Positions 26,565 through 35,325 of a stretch of DNA of 64,000 nucleotides are shown here, piece by piece. The translations under genes were made by a program, and so were the position numbers. Where the stretch lies: assembly GCF_018263925.1 (NCBI RefSeq), contig NZ_JAEVHF010000002.1, forward strand, positions 372,001 to 436,000, read 5' to 3'. Position 1 is the stretch's first letter; each line of letters begins with the position of its first letter. The stretch comes from Kistimonas asteriae (GTDB lineage Bacteria > Pseudomonadota > Gammaproteobacteria > Pseudomonadales > Endozoicomonadaceae). The notes under the pieces are model-generated. The model was not told the DNA's origin and made no database searches. It saw only the letters and a program-made list of their open reading frames with translations.

Positions 26565-26798
26565 TTGAGCATCAGAAAAGAAACCCTTTGTCGCTATAGT
26601 GATTCCTGGACACAACCTGACGGGCAGGAAGTGCGCGAGCTGTTGAAAACGGCAAATCTGACTGGTAGTAAGGCGGCAGCAATTGTCGGTGTGAATTCCC
26701 GCACTATCCGTAAATGGACTGGTGAAGAGCAAAAGATTCCCTATTCCGCTTGGGCGATACTTGTCGAAGTCGCCGGTCTTGGTTCTATTTGGAAATAA
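26565..26798 (+). CDS. small HTH protein of mobile elements
   Basis: 77 residues from a TTG start (SIRKETLCRYSDSWTQPDGQEVRELLK). Helix-turn-helix: LTGSKAAAIVGVNSRTIRKWTG, ending QKIPYSAWAILVEVAGLGSIWK. I know this layout from small regulators in integrative elements, where the protein typically starts near SIRKETL. That, not the weak ribosome-binding site, decided the start over the earlier TTG at 26514. Confidence 0.7.
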   Translation: MSIRKETLCRYSDSWTQPDGQEVRELLKTANLTGSKAAAIVGVNSRTIRKWTGEEQKIPYSAWAILVEVAGLGSIWK

Positions 26799-26822
26799 CG
26801 TTTACTCACTTGGAGTGCTGCT

Positions 26823-26984
26823 GTGAAAAATGCGTTGTGGGTAATGTTGGGGATACTGGTTTTGGTTTTGTGGCCAGCAGAAAGATTTAGTTTTCAATTA
26901 AAACCTGGCGACAGCTATCTTGTATATGAACTGCCATTTTGGACAGACGAACCTTGGATAAAGATTGATACACGCGATGACTAG
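26823..26984 (+). CDS. small membrane-anchored protein
   Basis: 53 residues from a GTG with GGAG 7 bp upstream. One N-terminal hydrophobic helix (NALWVMLGILVLVLWPA) is followed by a short acidic tail with four aromatic residues. Its end overlaps the XRE gene start (ATGACTAG), so the two are translationally coupled. No family was recognised. The clean ribosome-binding site and overlap support it. Confidence 0.6.
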   Translation: MKNALWVMLGILVLVLWPAERFSFQLKPGDSYLVYELPFWTDEPWIKIDTRDD

Positions 26985-27177
26985 AGAAGAGTTAAAAGAA
27001 GCCAGGGCTGCGCTTGGACTTACCCAGCAGGCAATGGCAACTCGTATGCGAACTGGGTTGCGGCAATATCAGAAATGGGAAAACGGTGAAACGTCGATCC
27101 GTCCTTCTGTTGCATTGATAGTTGAATTATTGATGGCAGTTTCGGGTACGACAGAGGGAGAAAAATTTGGCGTATAA
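26977..27177 (+). CDS. XRE-family HTH regulator
   Basis: 66 residues from MTREELKEARAALG, overlapping the previous small gene by 8 bp. The helix-turn-helix is LGLTQQAMATRMRTGLRQYQKWENG, then SIRPSVALIVELLM. It is probably the regulator at the right end of the island. Confidence 0.8.
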   Translation: MTREELKEARAALGLTQQAMATRMRTGLRQYQKWENGETSIRPSVALIVELLMAVSGTTEGEKFGV

Positions 27178-27310
27178 ACGCATCAAGAGATGTTCAATGA
27201 ATGAAGTGTGCTTCAAGCAATTTTATTGCTGATAAGTGAATGGTATTGCTGGTTAATGTGTTCTGCTTCGAGGCTGTTATTGAATTTTGTTAGGCAGCCT
27301 TGCGGTCGAA

Positions 27311-27352
27311 AGTGGTGACCCCAAAACAGAAGTAGTGACCATAGTGGTGACT
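27311..27352. repeat. right cluster of GTGAC motifs (possible integrase arm sites)
   Basis: AGTGGTGACC at 27311-27320, AAGTAGTGACCA at 27330-27341 (identical to 9496-9507) and AGTGGTGAC at 27343-27351. This mirrors the cluster inside the left end. Confidence 0.45.
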
Positions 27353-27367
27353 AAATCGGAAAACACA

Positions 27368-27402
27368 AAAAAGGGTTAGTGGCTGTTAACCGCTAACCCT
27401 TT
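27368..27402 (-). terminator. intrinsic terminator for tRNA-Thr carried by the element
   Basis: AAAGGGTTAG / CTAACCCTTT stem, followed on the minus strand by a T-run, a few bases after the tRNA 3' end. It replaces the terminator now stranded at 9270-9303. Confidence 0.75.
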
Positions 27403-27409
27403 GATTTTG

Positions 27410-27486
<77 letters not shown>

Positions 27487-27498
27487 CAGACGCAGCGA

Positions 27499-27527
27499 AT
27501 AATATGGATGACTCCGGTTTTTGTCAA
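27499..27527 (-). promoter_or_regulatory. sigma-70 promoter of tRNA-Thr
   Basis: On the minus strand: TTGACA (27522-27527), 17-bp spacer, TATTAT (27499-27504), ending 12 bp before the tRNA 5' end. A near-consensus promoter. Confidence 0.8.
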
Positions 27528-27795
27528 TACTATTTCTCACCTTTGCGCTGCTCTACGCCAAAGGCGCTGTTTTGAGCTTTGAGCCACTACGACGATAGTT
27601 GAATTCGACCAAGGTATAACGCACAGAAACCCCTCTATTTGGAGGCTTTTTCTACGGTGGCGACTAAGGTGGCATACCGTCATCCCGTCCGCTCTCTTAT
27701 CCTGAGTACTCGTAATTGTTCAGCAGTCGCTGAGGCAAGTTCCAACGTTGAAAGCAGTATCTGTCGTCGGGAATGTCAGCAGGGAGGATGACGTG

Positions 27796-27978
27796 ATGAA
27801 GAAGAAAGCCAAAGCTAAGAAGGTGATGCCGGATAATATGGTGATGTCGATTCTTGTGGATTTCTGCGGTGGCTATGTGTTGCCTTCTCCACACTGCTGG
27901 CAGATGCTGTCCTGGAAAAAGAAAAAACCAGCAACCAGCATCAGTAGTCCAGTGTCTATGTATTCGAAGAAAAAATAA
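27796..27978 (+). CDS. small basic protein, hypothetical
   Basis: 60 residues, MKKKAKAKKVMPDN then a hydrophobic patch with Cys and a Lys-rich end (WKKKKP, SKKK). GGAGG lies 8 bp before the ATG. It is convergent with the LysE-family gene, 2 bp apart. No family was recognised. The 309 bp to its left (27487-27795) hold only the tRNA promoter and a weak hairpin near 27632-27655. Confidence 0.4.
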   Translation: MKKKAKAKKVMPDNMVMSILVDFCGGYVLPSPHCWQMLSWKKKKPATSISSPVSMYSKKK

Positions 27979-27980
27979 CG

Positions 27981-28610
27981 TCAAGCTTTCCAGCTGGCCA
28001 GCAGACCGCCGGCGCCAATGAAGAGGCTGCCGAACAGGCGATTTTGCAGAATTATATGTCGCTTGGTGCTGATAAAGCTCTGCAGCTGACCGGCCAGTAG
28101 GGCGAAACCGACCATCACAATCATATCCACCGTAATCATGGTAATCGCCAGCAGAAAGATCTGCGGCGCGGCAGGTTGGTTGGGGTTAATAAACTGCGGA
28201 AGCAGGGCGCCAAGAAAGACAATAGCCTTCGGATTGGTCAGGTTGACCAGTACCGCTTTCAGCAGCTGAGGTTTGAGTTTCCAGGTCGATGCATGGGTGT
28301 TGATCGTGTCAGGCTCTGGCGATTCCCGCCATTTCTGGATGCCAAGCCATATCAGATAGGCAACGCCAGCCCATTTGATAATAGTGAAAGCATGTTCTGA
28401 TGCCGCCAGTAGGGCGCCAAGACCAATGGAGATAATCAGAATATGAATCAGTAACCCGACCTGTAATCCCAGTATGGAGGGTAGGGTTTTTATCAGGCCA
28501 AAACGGCTGGCGCTGCTCATGGTGTTGATGGCGCCGGCGCCGGGAGAAATGCTGACCAATATGCAGGCCGTGAAGAAGCCAAGCCAGGTTGCCAATGTCA
28601 TGGTGATCAA
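27981..28610 (-). CDS. LysE/RhtB-family amino acid exporter
   Basis: 209 residues, about six membrane helices. The family signature is near the N-terminus: SISPGAGAINTMSSASRFGLIKTLPSILGLQVG. The middle has the NLTNPKAIVFLGALLPQF motif. Such carriers export homoserine, threonine, lysine or related amino acids by proton exchange. The substrate cannot be told. A second ATG three codons in is an equal start. Confidence 0.9.
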   Translation of the reverse strand: MITMTLATWLGFFTACILVSISPGAGAINTMSSASRFGLIKTLPSILGLQVGLLIHILIISIGLGALLAASEHAFTIIKWAGVAYLIWLGIQKWRESPEPDTINTHASTWKLKPQLLKAVLVNLTNPKAIVFLGALLPQFINPNQPAAPQIFLLAITMITVDMIVMVGFALLAGQLQSFISTKRHIILQNRLFGSLFIGAGGLLASWKA

Positions 28611-28739
28611 TGCCAGGTAGCAAAAGTATGAAGGTTGGGTGCTTAAATATAGCGCTGTTGCGTACGGGAGTATGCAATAAAAGAAAGGTGTTTGGCGATG
28701 CTAAGAGAAAGAATTTCTTTTGGGAGGATTTCTAAGTAA

Positions 28740-28825
28740 TGGTGCCCAGGGCGAGACTCGAACTCGCACGTCCTGCGGACACTGCCACCTGAAGACAGCG
28801 TGTCTACCAATTCCACCACCTGGGC
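28740..28825 (-). tRNA. tRNA-Leu (anticodon CAG)
   Basis: 86 nt with CCA; acceptor GCCCAGG / CCTGGGC, anticodon loop TTCAGGT, long variable arm TGTCCGCAGGAC as in class II tRNAs. Confidence 0.94.
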
Positions 28826-28871
28826 GGCACCACTTTGATAAGCTTTTCAGCTTGATAAAACCCTGGGTTAA

Positions 28872-28957
28872 TGGTGCCGAGAGCGAGACTCGAACTCGCA
28901 CGTCCATTGGACACTGCCACCTGAAGACAGCGTGTCTACCAATTCCACCACCTCGGC
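28872..28957 (-). tRNA. tRNA-Leu (anticodon CAG), second copy
   Basis: 86 nt with CCA; acceptor GCCGAGG, same anticodon arm as the copy 46 bp away but different acceptor and variable arm bases. The two are probably co-transcribed on the minus strand. Confidence 0.93.
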
Positions 28958-29099
28958 GAAACCCAGTCCTTGCTGTGAGTGCGTCCCCTCAGCAAGTGCG
29001 GCGCATATTAGAGATTACGTTTTTGAGTGTCAACTCTCGAAAAGTGATTTTTTCACGGGTTGCGGTAATTACAGTGCAACCTGTGGTTTGACCGATGCG

Positions 29100-30425
29100 T
29101 CAGCTGGGTGGCAGGGGAACGTCCCGGTAGTTGTCGGGAAAGTTGCGACGATGTTGCCCCAGTTTACGGTACAGCGCTTCCAGGGCGCTGATATCGGAAG
29201 CGGTGCCGGCCAATCTTGCCAACAGCGGCATCATGGTGAAATTGCGCTCCTGATAATCAAGTAGCTGCCCTGATGCGATAGCACCCTTCGGATAGGGATG
29301 TCTTGCATGCTGGCAGGCTGCCAGCATTTGCCGGCTGGAGGGTAGCGCTATCTCACCCGAAAAAATGCTGGCGACATAACGTGCCTGATGAAACATGAGG
29401 TGGCTGGAAGGTCCTTTGTTTGGCAGTCCAATGAAGGCTAATTCGGGTAAAAGAGGACAAAAAATATCCATATACAGTGGTCCCACATCGCGTCCGGTGT
29501 TTTTGATGAGGCTGGCAAGAGATCCACTGATAAAAGGGAAATAATACTGGTAGCCGGTACAGAGAATAATGCTGTTAATGTTGTTCAGTATCTCGCCATC
29601 ACGGAGTTTGATGGTTCGGTTATCACAACTCTTGATGAAGCTGTGTTGGGTAATATTGTCGGCGCTGCCGTAACGTCCGTTGCGTAGTGGGGATATGGCA
29701 TTGTCACCGGGACGACGACACTGATAAACATGCCGGGCCTCAGGACTCAATGCCTTACAGATATCTTCTGCTGAACTACCCGCGCCTACGACGATGACAT
29801 TCTGGCCGTGATAATAATGAGGTTCTCGGTAATAGAGGCTATGAGTCAGGTGTCCACGGTAAGCAGAAAAGTCGGGGGTTGCAGGCATGTAAGGCTTGTG
29901 AAAGTGACCGTTACACACGACGACGGAATCATATTGATGACACGATAAATGGTGGGTTGTGATATCACGAATAACGAGTGTCAATTGATTGTGTTTTACT
30001 GGTAATGGATAGAGTGTCTTGGGTTTTATATGCAGAATTTCCTGGCCATAGTGAATACAGGTGTTGAGTGACTTGTGCCTGGCATATCGCTCCAGGTATT
30101 GGAGTACAGCCGTATGACTCGGAAATCGTGAGTATAGGGTTTTATCTGCAAAGAAATCGGGCAGATTGGGCGGTGTCATTAACTCTATCGGCAGGTTCGT
30201 ACGCAGGCCTGGATAAATCGCACTGCTTAACGGTTCAGCGTTGTGGCGGATATCAGGAGGCTTGCGATGACTGTCTGCATAACGCCATAAACCACCGGGG
30301 CCGGACTGTTTTTCAAAAACGGATACCTGAATGCCTTTCTCTTTCAGCGCATGCGCCGTGATCAGTCCAGCATACCCCGCACCGATAACGGCAACATGTC
30401 GTTTTTCTGTATAACGTGGCTTCAT
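29100..30425 (-). CDS. flavin-containing monooxygenase (FMO-like)
   Basis: 441 residues. FAD fold: HVAVIGAGYAGLITAHALKE, with FEKQSGPGGLWRY. The FMO fingerprint is YRGHLTHSLYY (FxGxxxHxxxY with F to Y). The NADPH fold is VIVVGAGSSAEDICKAL. FMOs and N-hydroxylating relatives oxygenate N or S atoms or perform Baeyer-Villiger chemistry. It follows the JmjC-type gene by 53 bp on the same strand and both follow an MFS transporter, suggesting a small modification pathway whose substrate is unknown. Confidence 0.88.
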   Translation of the reverse strand: MKPRYTEKRHVAVIGAGYAGLITAHALKEKGIQVSVFEKQSGPGGLWRYADSHRKPPDIRHNAEPLSSAIYPGLRTNLPIELMTPPNLPDFFADKTLYSRFPSHTAVLQYLERYARHKSLNTCIHYGQEILHIKPKTLYPLPVKHNQLTLVIRDITTHHLSCHQYDSVVVCNGHFHKPYMPATPDFSAYRGHLTHSLYYREPHYYHGQNVIVVGAGSSAEDICKALSPEARHVYQCRRPGDNAISPLRNGRYGSADNITQHSFIKSCDNRTIKLRDGEILNNINSIILCTGYQYYFPFISGSLASLIKNTGRDVGPLYMDIFCPLLPELAFIGLPNKGPSSHLMFHQARYVASIFSGEIALPSSRQMLAACQHARHPYPKGAIASGQLLDYQERNFTMMPLLARLAGTASDISALEALYRKLGQHRRNFPDNYRDVPLPPS

Positions 30426-30478
30426 CAGTCGCTAACCGGAACACCTATGGTGATGGCCATTTAGAGCAATGAACAAGA

Positions 30479-31354
30479 CTAGTGAATATTAAAGTTATTC
30501 TGTGAGAACAGTCGTGCACTGAGCTTCAGGTCATTACCGAGAAGAATAAATTTTGGCAATTTGATGATTTCCTTGAAGAAGCGGGATATGCCCGCTCGTG
30601 TATGAATACCCTTTGTATAATTATTGATAATTGTGACACCATTACCGCCATATTCATCAAAATCATCCAGCATGATGCGATTGATGGGTTTGAATACTTT
30701 TCGCAATTTCAATAATTCGCATTCTCTGCGACCAATAATGGTATTTCTGTTAGGCATTAAAGGGGTATAAACCCAGTTAATATTAATATTCTTTTCTTGA
30801 AGGCTATAAACTTCATGAAACCAGTAACGCGGTAAATAGAGAACATCACCGGGGTGCGTGGTGAAATCGTAAAAATCATGGCGGGCTGGATTGACCTTGA
30901 ATGCGAGAGATACCAGTGCAAAAAACGCAAAAGGCGCACAGGGTAATGGCGTGTTGGGTGACACCAGTATCCAGCGCTTTTGTCCGGCAATCTGCCAGTT
31001 AAAGCCGGATAGGCTGTTGCCATCAAAGTGCGCCAGTGTCTTGTGTCCCTTGGGCTGCATGAAAACGCGCATCGGGTAGGGCCTGAGGGAAATATCACGT
31101 CGATGTAATGTTTCCTGAATAAAGGGGGGAATGGTAATAAGGGGATCATCTTTATTCAAAGGAGAATCAAACCAGCCCTCCCGACGATATTCTTCGACCT
31201 GGTAATGGGCTTTAATAAAATCAGGTTCCAGCAGTGAGGGATTATATTGATTTTCTCCAGACAGAATGACAGGCTTTTCCGGTTTCAAGTAGTTGTCGAA
31301 AAACGTTTGGTAATTGATTGTACGCCTGTCTATTCGATCAATGGTTAACTGCAT
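30479..31354 (-). CDS. JmjC/cupin-8 Fe(II)/2-oxoglutarate oxygenase-like protein
   Basis: 291 residues. The metal triad is visible: HFD in TLAHFDGNSLSGFNWQIAGQKRWILVSP and the distal His in HPGDVLYLPRYWFHEVYS. The N-terminal NYLKPEKPVILSGEN is typical of cupin-8 hydroxylases. These enzymes hydroxylate proteins or small molecules. The gene is AT-richer than its neighbours. Upstream lies the MFS transporter (196 bp), downstream the FMO. Confidence 0.85.
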   Translation of the reverse strand: MQLTIDRIDRRTINYQTFFDNYLKPEKPVILSGENQYNPSLLEPDFIKAHYQVEEYRREGWFDSPLNKDDPLITIPPFIQETLHRRDISLRPYPMRVFMQPKGHKTLAHFDGNSLSGFNWQIAGQKRWILVSPNTPLPCAPFAFFALVSLAFKVNPARHDFYDFTTHPGDVLYLPRYWFHEVYSLQEKNININWVYTPLMPNRNTIIGRRECELLKLRKVFKPINRIMLDDFDEYGGNGVTIINNYTKGIHTRAGISRFFKEIIKLPKFILLGNDLKLSARLFSQNNFNIH

Positions 31355-31550
31355 GGGGAACTCATACTGTTCACAGGCAATGCCTGTGCTTTTCTGTTCA
31401 TCGGAAATAACTGTTTGTTAAGGGTTTAAAATTGCGACACAGTTTTCCATCGGAGAGTGTCCGATTTAATCGCAAGTGAAGGTATAGTTGAGAACCAACC
31501 ACTGTGCACAGATATCTCCGATAACCACACGGGTGTCTTTGTCAGGAAAA

Positions 31551-32798
31551 TTAGCCGGAAGGTTCCTGATCGGCCAGATGCTTAATAAGCAACAGTGCGA
31601 TAGTAGTCGTGGCAATGAGCCAGACAACCGGTGCTTCAGGCACCTGCGTAATTGTGGCCAGCCACAGTGCAATGACAGGCGTCAGACTGCCAAACACCCC
31701 CTGAGCCAGGTTGTAACCCAGTGCCAATCCTGTCATGCGGACCGGTTCGGGTAACAGCCGAAAGCACACAACCGCACTGCTGCCATAATAACCTGCTAAA
31801 AGAATGGAAAAACAAGTCTGCGCCAGAATTACATACCAGAGAGTCGGGCTGCTAATGAGCCAGTAAAGTGGGATGTAAAGGAGAAGTCCTGTCGTTGCGA
31901 ATCGCCAGAGAAGTTGTATTGCCGAGTATTGATCCGCAAGGTGCCCAAACAACGGGATCAAGAGAACCATGAGCAGCATATTGGCTGAGTTAATGGTTAA
32001 CGATAGCGAGCGATCAAGCGTCAGGTGTTCTGACCAGTGCACATTGAAATAAATGAATATCAAAAAGAAACAGACACCATTCAGCAGGTTGATTGCCATC
32101 ACACGTATCATGGGCATCTTGTACTGCGCCATGACCAGACGAATGGGAAGCCTTTTGGGTTTGTTGTGTGTACCGGGGGGAAGATAGTAACGCAGTATCG
32201 CCACAACCATACAGCCCGCGGCACCGATCAAAAATGCCAATCGCCAACCGTAGGCCTCAATTATCGCTTCAGGTAACGCAATGTGGATAACCATGGCGAG
32301 GACGGATCCTGCCAGAATGCCAGTCAGCCCACTGACATGGACGAGGCTGGCGTAAAGTCCTTTACGGTTCTGTGTGGCGCTTTCCCCAAGCATGACCAAT
32401 GTGCCACTGACCTCACCACTCATCGACAACCCTTGCAGCATACGCAAAAGAACCAGTGTGGCAGGCGCGTACCAGCCAACCTGTGAATAAGTCGGGAGAA
32501 GTGACATGCACAGTGTGGCCGCCGCCATTATCCACAGGCTGAAGAGTAACGCCTGGCGTCGTCCATGCTGGTCGCCAATATGTCCCAGCAGGATGGCGCC
32601 AAAAGGGCGTATCAGGAAACCGAGGGCAAAGGTGAGGAAGGTGGCGGCAAGGCCGGCTGTCGCGTTATCGTCCGGAAAAAACTGTCGGGAAATGACGGGT
32701 GCGAAATAGCCATAAACGGTGAAGTCATAGAGTTCGACGAGATTTCCACCCAGCGTGGCGAGTAAATCCCGTGTTCGTGCATTCGTTTTATTTAACAC
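31551..32798 (-). CDS. MFS transporter, metabolite:H+ symporter type
   Basis: 415 residues, twelve predicted helices. It starts with ATLGGNLVELYDFTVYGYFAPVISRQFFP, the ProP/KgtP-type start, and has loop motif GHIGDQHGRRQALLFSL. This group takes up osmolytes, dicarboxylates or other acids with protons. It is divergent from the PuuR-like gene (141 bp), with JmjC and FMO genes downstream. Confidence 0.88.
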   Translation of the reverse strand: MLNKTNARTRDLLATLGGNLVELYDFTVYGYFAPVISRQFFPDDNATAGLAATFLTFALGFLIRPFGAILLGHIGDQHGRRQALLFSLWIMAAATLCMSLLPTYSQVGWYAPATLVLLRMLQGLSMSGEVSGTLVMLGESATQNRKGLYASLVHVSGLTGILAGSVLAMVIHIALPEAIIEAYGWRLAFLIGAAGCMVVAILRYYLPPGTHNKPKRLPIRLVMAQYKMPMIRVMAINLLNGVCFFLIFIYFNVHWSEHLTLDRSLSLTINSANMLLMVLLIPLFGHLADQYSAIQLLWRFATTGLLLYIPLYWLISSPTLWYVILAQTCFSILLAGYYGSSAVVCFRLLPEPVRMTGLALGYNLAQGVFGSLTPVIALWLATITQVPEAPVVWLIATTTIALLLIKHLADQEPSG

Positions 32799-32939
32799 AT
32801 CCGTTATCCAGCGTTGCGTCAGGTGTTACTGGTTATAGTCAGGCTCTGTAGAATTGACCTGCGGATCGGTGGCTTGTTCCCTTTCACTGACTCATTGAGC
32901 GGTTTGTTGTCTGCATTTCAGCCAAGACAGAACTTAACA

Positions 32940-33554
32940 ATGTCAGATATACTGAACACTTTGTTGACGAATGTTTTACAGAGTGGTTCCAGGGAGACGT
33001 ACGCATTGGATGTCGGATTACGCCTGAAAGCAGTACGCAAGCTGCACAATCTTTCCCAGCGGGAGCTGGCCAAACGGTCAGGAGTGACGAACAGTACGAT
33101 CTCCATGATCGAGAAGAACAGTGTCAGTCCTTCCATCAGTTCACTGAAGAAAGTCCTGAGCGGTATCCCCATGTCGCTGGTGGAGTTTTTCTCCATGGAT
33201 GTCGATGAATCTGCTGTTGAGCGGGTGGTGTACCGTGCCAATGAAATGCTGGACATTGGTATGGGTGAGATTTCCATGAAGGTCGTGGGAAAATCACGGG
33301 CAAAGCGGGATATGGCCTTTATGGATGAAGTCTATCCATCGGGTGCGGATACCGGCATGGAAATGCTCAAGCATGAAGGTGAGGAAGCCGGCATCGTGGT
33401 TGAGGGTCGTTTGGAGTTAACGGTTGCGGATCAGGTGTATATTCTGGAAACCGGTGATGGCTACTATTTCGACAGTACTCAACCCCACCGTTTCCACAAC
33501 CCTTTTGAGAGTGATTGCCGTCTGATTAGTTGTACGACGCCGGCTAACTTCTAA
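32940..33554 (+). CDS. puuR: PuuR-like HTH-cupin repressor
   Basis: 204 residues from MSDILNTLLTN. XRE HTH (GLRLKAVRKLHNLSQRELAKRSGVTNSTISMIE, about residues 22-55) plus a C-terminal cupin (GEEAGIVVEGRLELTV to YYFDSTQPHRFHNP). PuuR represses putrescine-degradation genes and is released by putrescine. It is convergent with the polyamine operon here, so it probably controls it. An in-frame upstream start exists but would add a non-family tail. Confidence 0.88.
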   Translation: MSDILNTLLTNVLQSGSRETYALDVGLRLKAVRKLHNLSQRELAKRSGVTNSTISMIEKNSVSPSISSLKKVLSGIPMSLVEFFSMDVDESAVERVVYRANEMLDIGMGEISMKVVGKSRAKRDMAFMDEVYPSGADTGMEMLKHEGEEAGIVVEGRLELTVADQVYILETGDGYYFDSTQPHRFHNPFESDCRLISCTTPANF

Positions 33555-33558
33555 CCGT

Positions 33559-33586
33559 GACCCGGGTGTTTTGTTTTACCCGGGTC
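33559..33586. terminator. hairpin between convergent puuR and binding-protein genes
   Basis: GACCCGGGT / ACCCGGGTC, perfect 9-bp stem with a 10-nt loop, between the two stop codons. No long T-run on either side; may serve both genes. Confidence 0.5.
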
Positions 33587-33597
33587 TGACGCCAGGT

Positions 33598-34365
33598 TTA
33601 TTGAGCCATGAGTGCCTGCAGGTTGGACGGCATATCCACTTCCCATTTCAGGTAAATCTTTTCCAGTTCACCGTTACCAGTCATCTCTTTGATGCGACGG
33701 TTGTAGATATCAATCAGCTGCTGTGACTTGGCATGGTTCACAAAACCGGTGAAAACGTCTTTGCCAGGCGGCAGATCTTCGATGACGTATTCACTTTCAT
33801 CCAGGCCTTCGGCAGCGAGCATGTTTTCAATTTCATCGTATTCATCAATGAAGAAGTCAATATCACCGATTTCCAGCAGAGCCATCGCTTTTGCCGGACG
33901 GACGACTTCTTTCAGTGTGAAATCGATGTCACTCTCAGGAATCAAATCGTAATCACGGCGCCAGCTGACCGTCTTACCCGTCAGTGTTCCACGTCCCTGC
34001 CAGTCGATATCGGTATCTTTGCGATGGATGACCGCCAGATACTCGACATCAATGGGAGCCGCAGGAAAGAGCAGGTTCTCTTCGGTATCACGGTACTCAC
34101 CGACAATACCATCCAGTACGCGATACTTGGTGACCAGTTTCATGGCACGTGCCCAGGGCATGTTCTTCAATCGGAGTCGTATACCTTCCGGTTCGTACAC
34201 GGCTTTGAGAACTTCCCAGTAAAGCCCGGTGCCATCCTTATTGGTATAACCTTCCCATTCGGGGGCCGCAAACGTGGCAGAGGAGACTTTTATCTCGCTG
34301 GCATGTGCCAATGTCATCACCGCTGACAGCACTATCCCCAGGCATGTAATGATTGCTCTTTTCAT
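33598..34365 (-). CDS. family-3 periplasmic solute-binding protein
   Basis: 255 residues with a signal peptide (MKRAIITCLGIVLSAVMTLAHA, cleavage before SEI). The fold is SBP_bac_3: GTGLYWEVLKAVYEPEGIRL, PWARAMKLV, GEYRDTEENLLFP, ALLEIGDIDFFIDEYDE. It normally binds amino acids or related compounds. It is the last gene of the polyamine operon, 21 bp after potI. This gene is not part of the P. aeruginosa spu set, so its ligand is unclear. Confidence 0.82.
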   Translation of the reverse strand: MKRAIITCLGIVLSAVMTLAHASEIKVSSATFAAPEWEGYTNKDGTGLYWEVLKAVYEPEGIRLRLKNMPWARAMKLVTKYRVLDGIVGEYRDTEENLLFPAAPIDVEYLAVIHRKDTDIDWQGRGTLTGKTVSWRRDYDLIPESDIDFTLKEVVRPAKAMALLEIGDIDFFIDEYDEIENMLAAEGLDESEYVIEDLPPGKDVFTGFVNHAKSQQLIDIYNRRIKEMTGNGELEKIYLKWEVDMPSNLQALMAQ

Positions 34366-34386
34366 ACGAGTCCCTTTTCTGAATGG

Positions 34387-35325
34387 TCAGGCAGGCTCTG
34401 TCACAGTCTCCTTGTCGACAGGAACCACTACAGAGCGAACCGTTCTTCGCATTGCAATATCTGAACCAGATTTGTTGTATTGCGCCAAGTCTTCCATATC
34501 AGCCGCGAGTTGTTGTAAACGACGTTTCTCTGCACGGCGCATCAACCACCAGGCAATCAGGGCCGCCAGGGAAACTGTCAGTATGATAAGCGAAGCCAGC
34601 GCATTAATCTGCGGACTTACCCCCATTCTTACCGATGAGAATACAACCATTGGCAGTGTGGTTGAGCCAGGCCCTGAGACAAAGCTGGCAATGACCAGGT
34701 CATCCAGTGACAGCGTAAACGACAACAACCAGGCTGCGGCCAGCGCCGGTGCGATACCCGGCAGGGTTATCAGGAAAAACGTTTTCATGGGGCGTGCACC
34801 AAGGTCCATGGCCGCTTCTTCCACGGAGATATCCGTTTCCTTGAGCCGTGAAGAAATGACAACCGCCGCATAGGCGGTAGAAAAGGTGACATGAGCTATC
34901 CAGATAGTGAGTAGCCCCCGCTCTGCCGGCCAGCCGACCAGCTGTGACAGTGCGACAAACAGCAACAACAGCGACAAACCTGTAATGACATCCGGCATGA
35001 CCAGCGGTGCGGTGATCATGCTGGAAAAGGCAGTTTTACCCGGGAACCGGCGGTATCGCAGCATGACAAAAGCCGCCATTGTGCCCAGGACCACTGCCAT
35101 GCAGGAGGTGTAGAACGCGACCTTGAGACTCATCCAGATAGCGCCCAGCATCTGGTCATTCTCCAGCAGGACGCCGTACCACTTTGTGGAGAATCCCGCC
35201 CAGACAGTCACCAGCCGGGATTCATTGAAGGAGTAAATGATCAGGATGATCATCGGCACATAAAGAAATATGAGGCCAAAGATGAACATCAGCGATGTGA
35301 ACGACAGTTTTCTATTATTTTTCAT
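34387..35325 (-). CDS. potI: polyamine ABC transporter permease PotI (SpuH)
   Basis: 312 residues. Six helices with the start FLYVPMIILIIYSFNESRLV and EAA loop EEAAMDLGARPMKTFFLITLPGIAPAL. A C-terminal tail of about 45 charged residues extends past the usual end. It overlaps potH by 11 bp. With PotF, G and H it forms the putrescine/spermidine importer. Confidence 0.94.
   Translation of the reverse strand: MKNNRKLSFTSLMFIFGLIFLYVPMIILIIYSFNESRLVTVWAGFSTKWYGVLLENDQMLGAIWMSLKVAFYTSCMAVVLGTMAAFVMLRYRRFPGKTAFSSMITAPLVMPDVITGLSLLLLFVALSQLVGWPAERGLLTIWIAHVTFSTAYAAVVISSRLKETDISVEEAAMDLGARPMKTFFLITLPGIAPALAAAWLLSFTLSLDDLVIASFVSGPGSTTLPMVVFSSVRMGVSPQINALASLIILTVSLAALIAWWLMRRAEKRRLQQLAADMEDLAQYNKSGSDIAMRRTVRSVVVPVDKETVTEPA

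Noticed and set aside
28720..29091. 123-codon plus-strand frame across both tRNA-Leu genes
   Set aside because: Translation is the reverse of the tRNAs; repeated GETRTRTSCGH segments come from the tRNA sequence.
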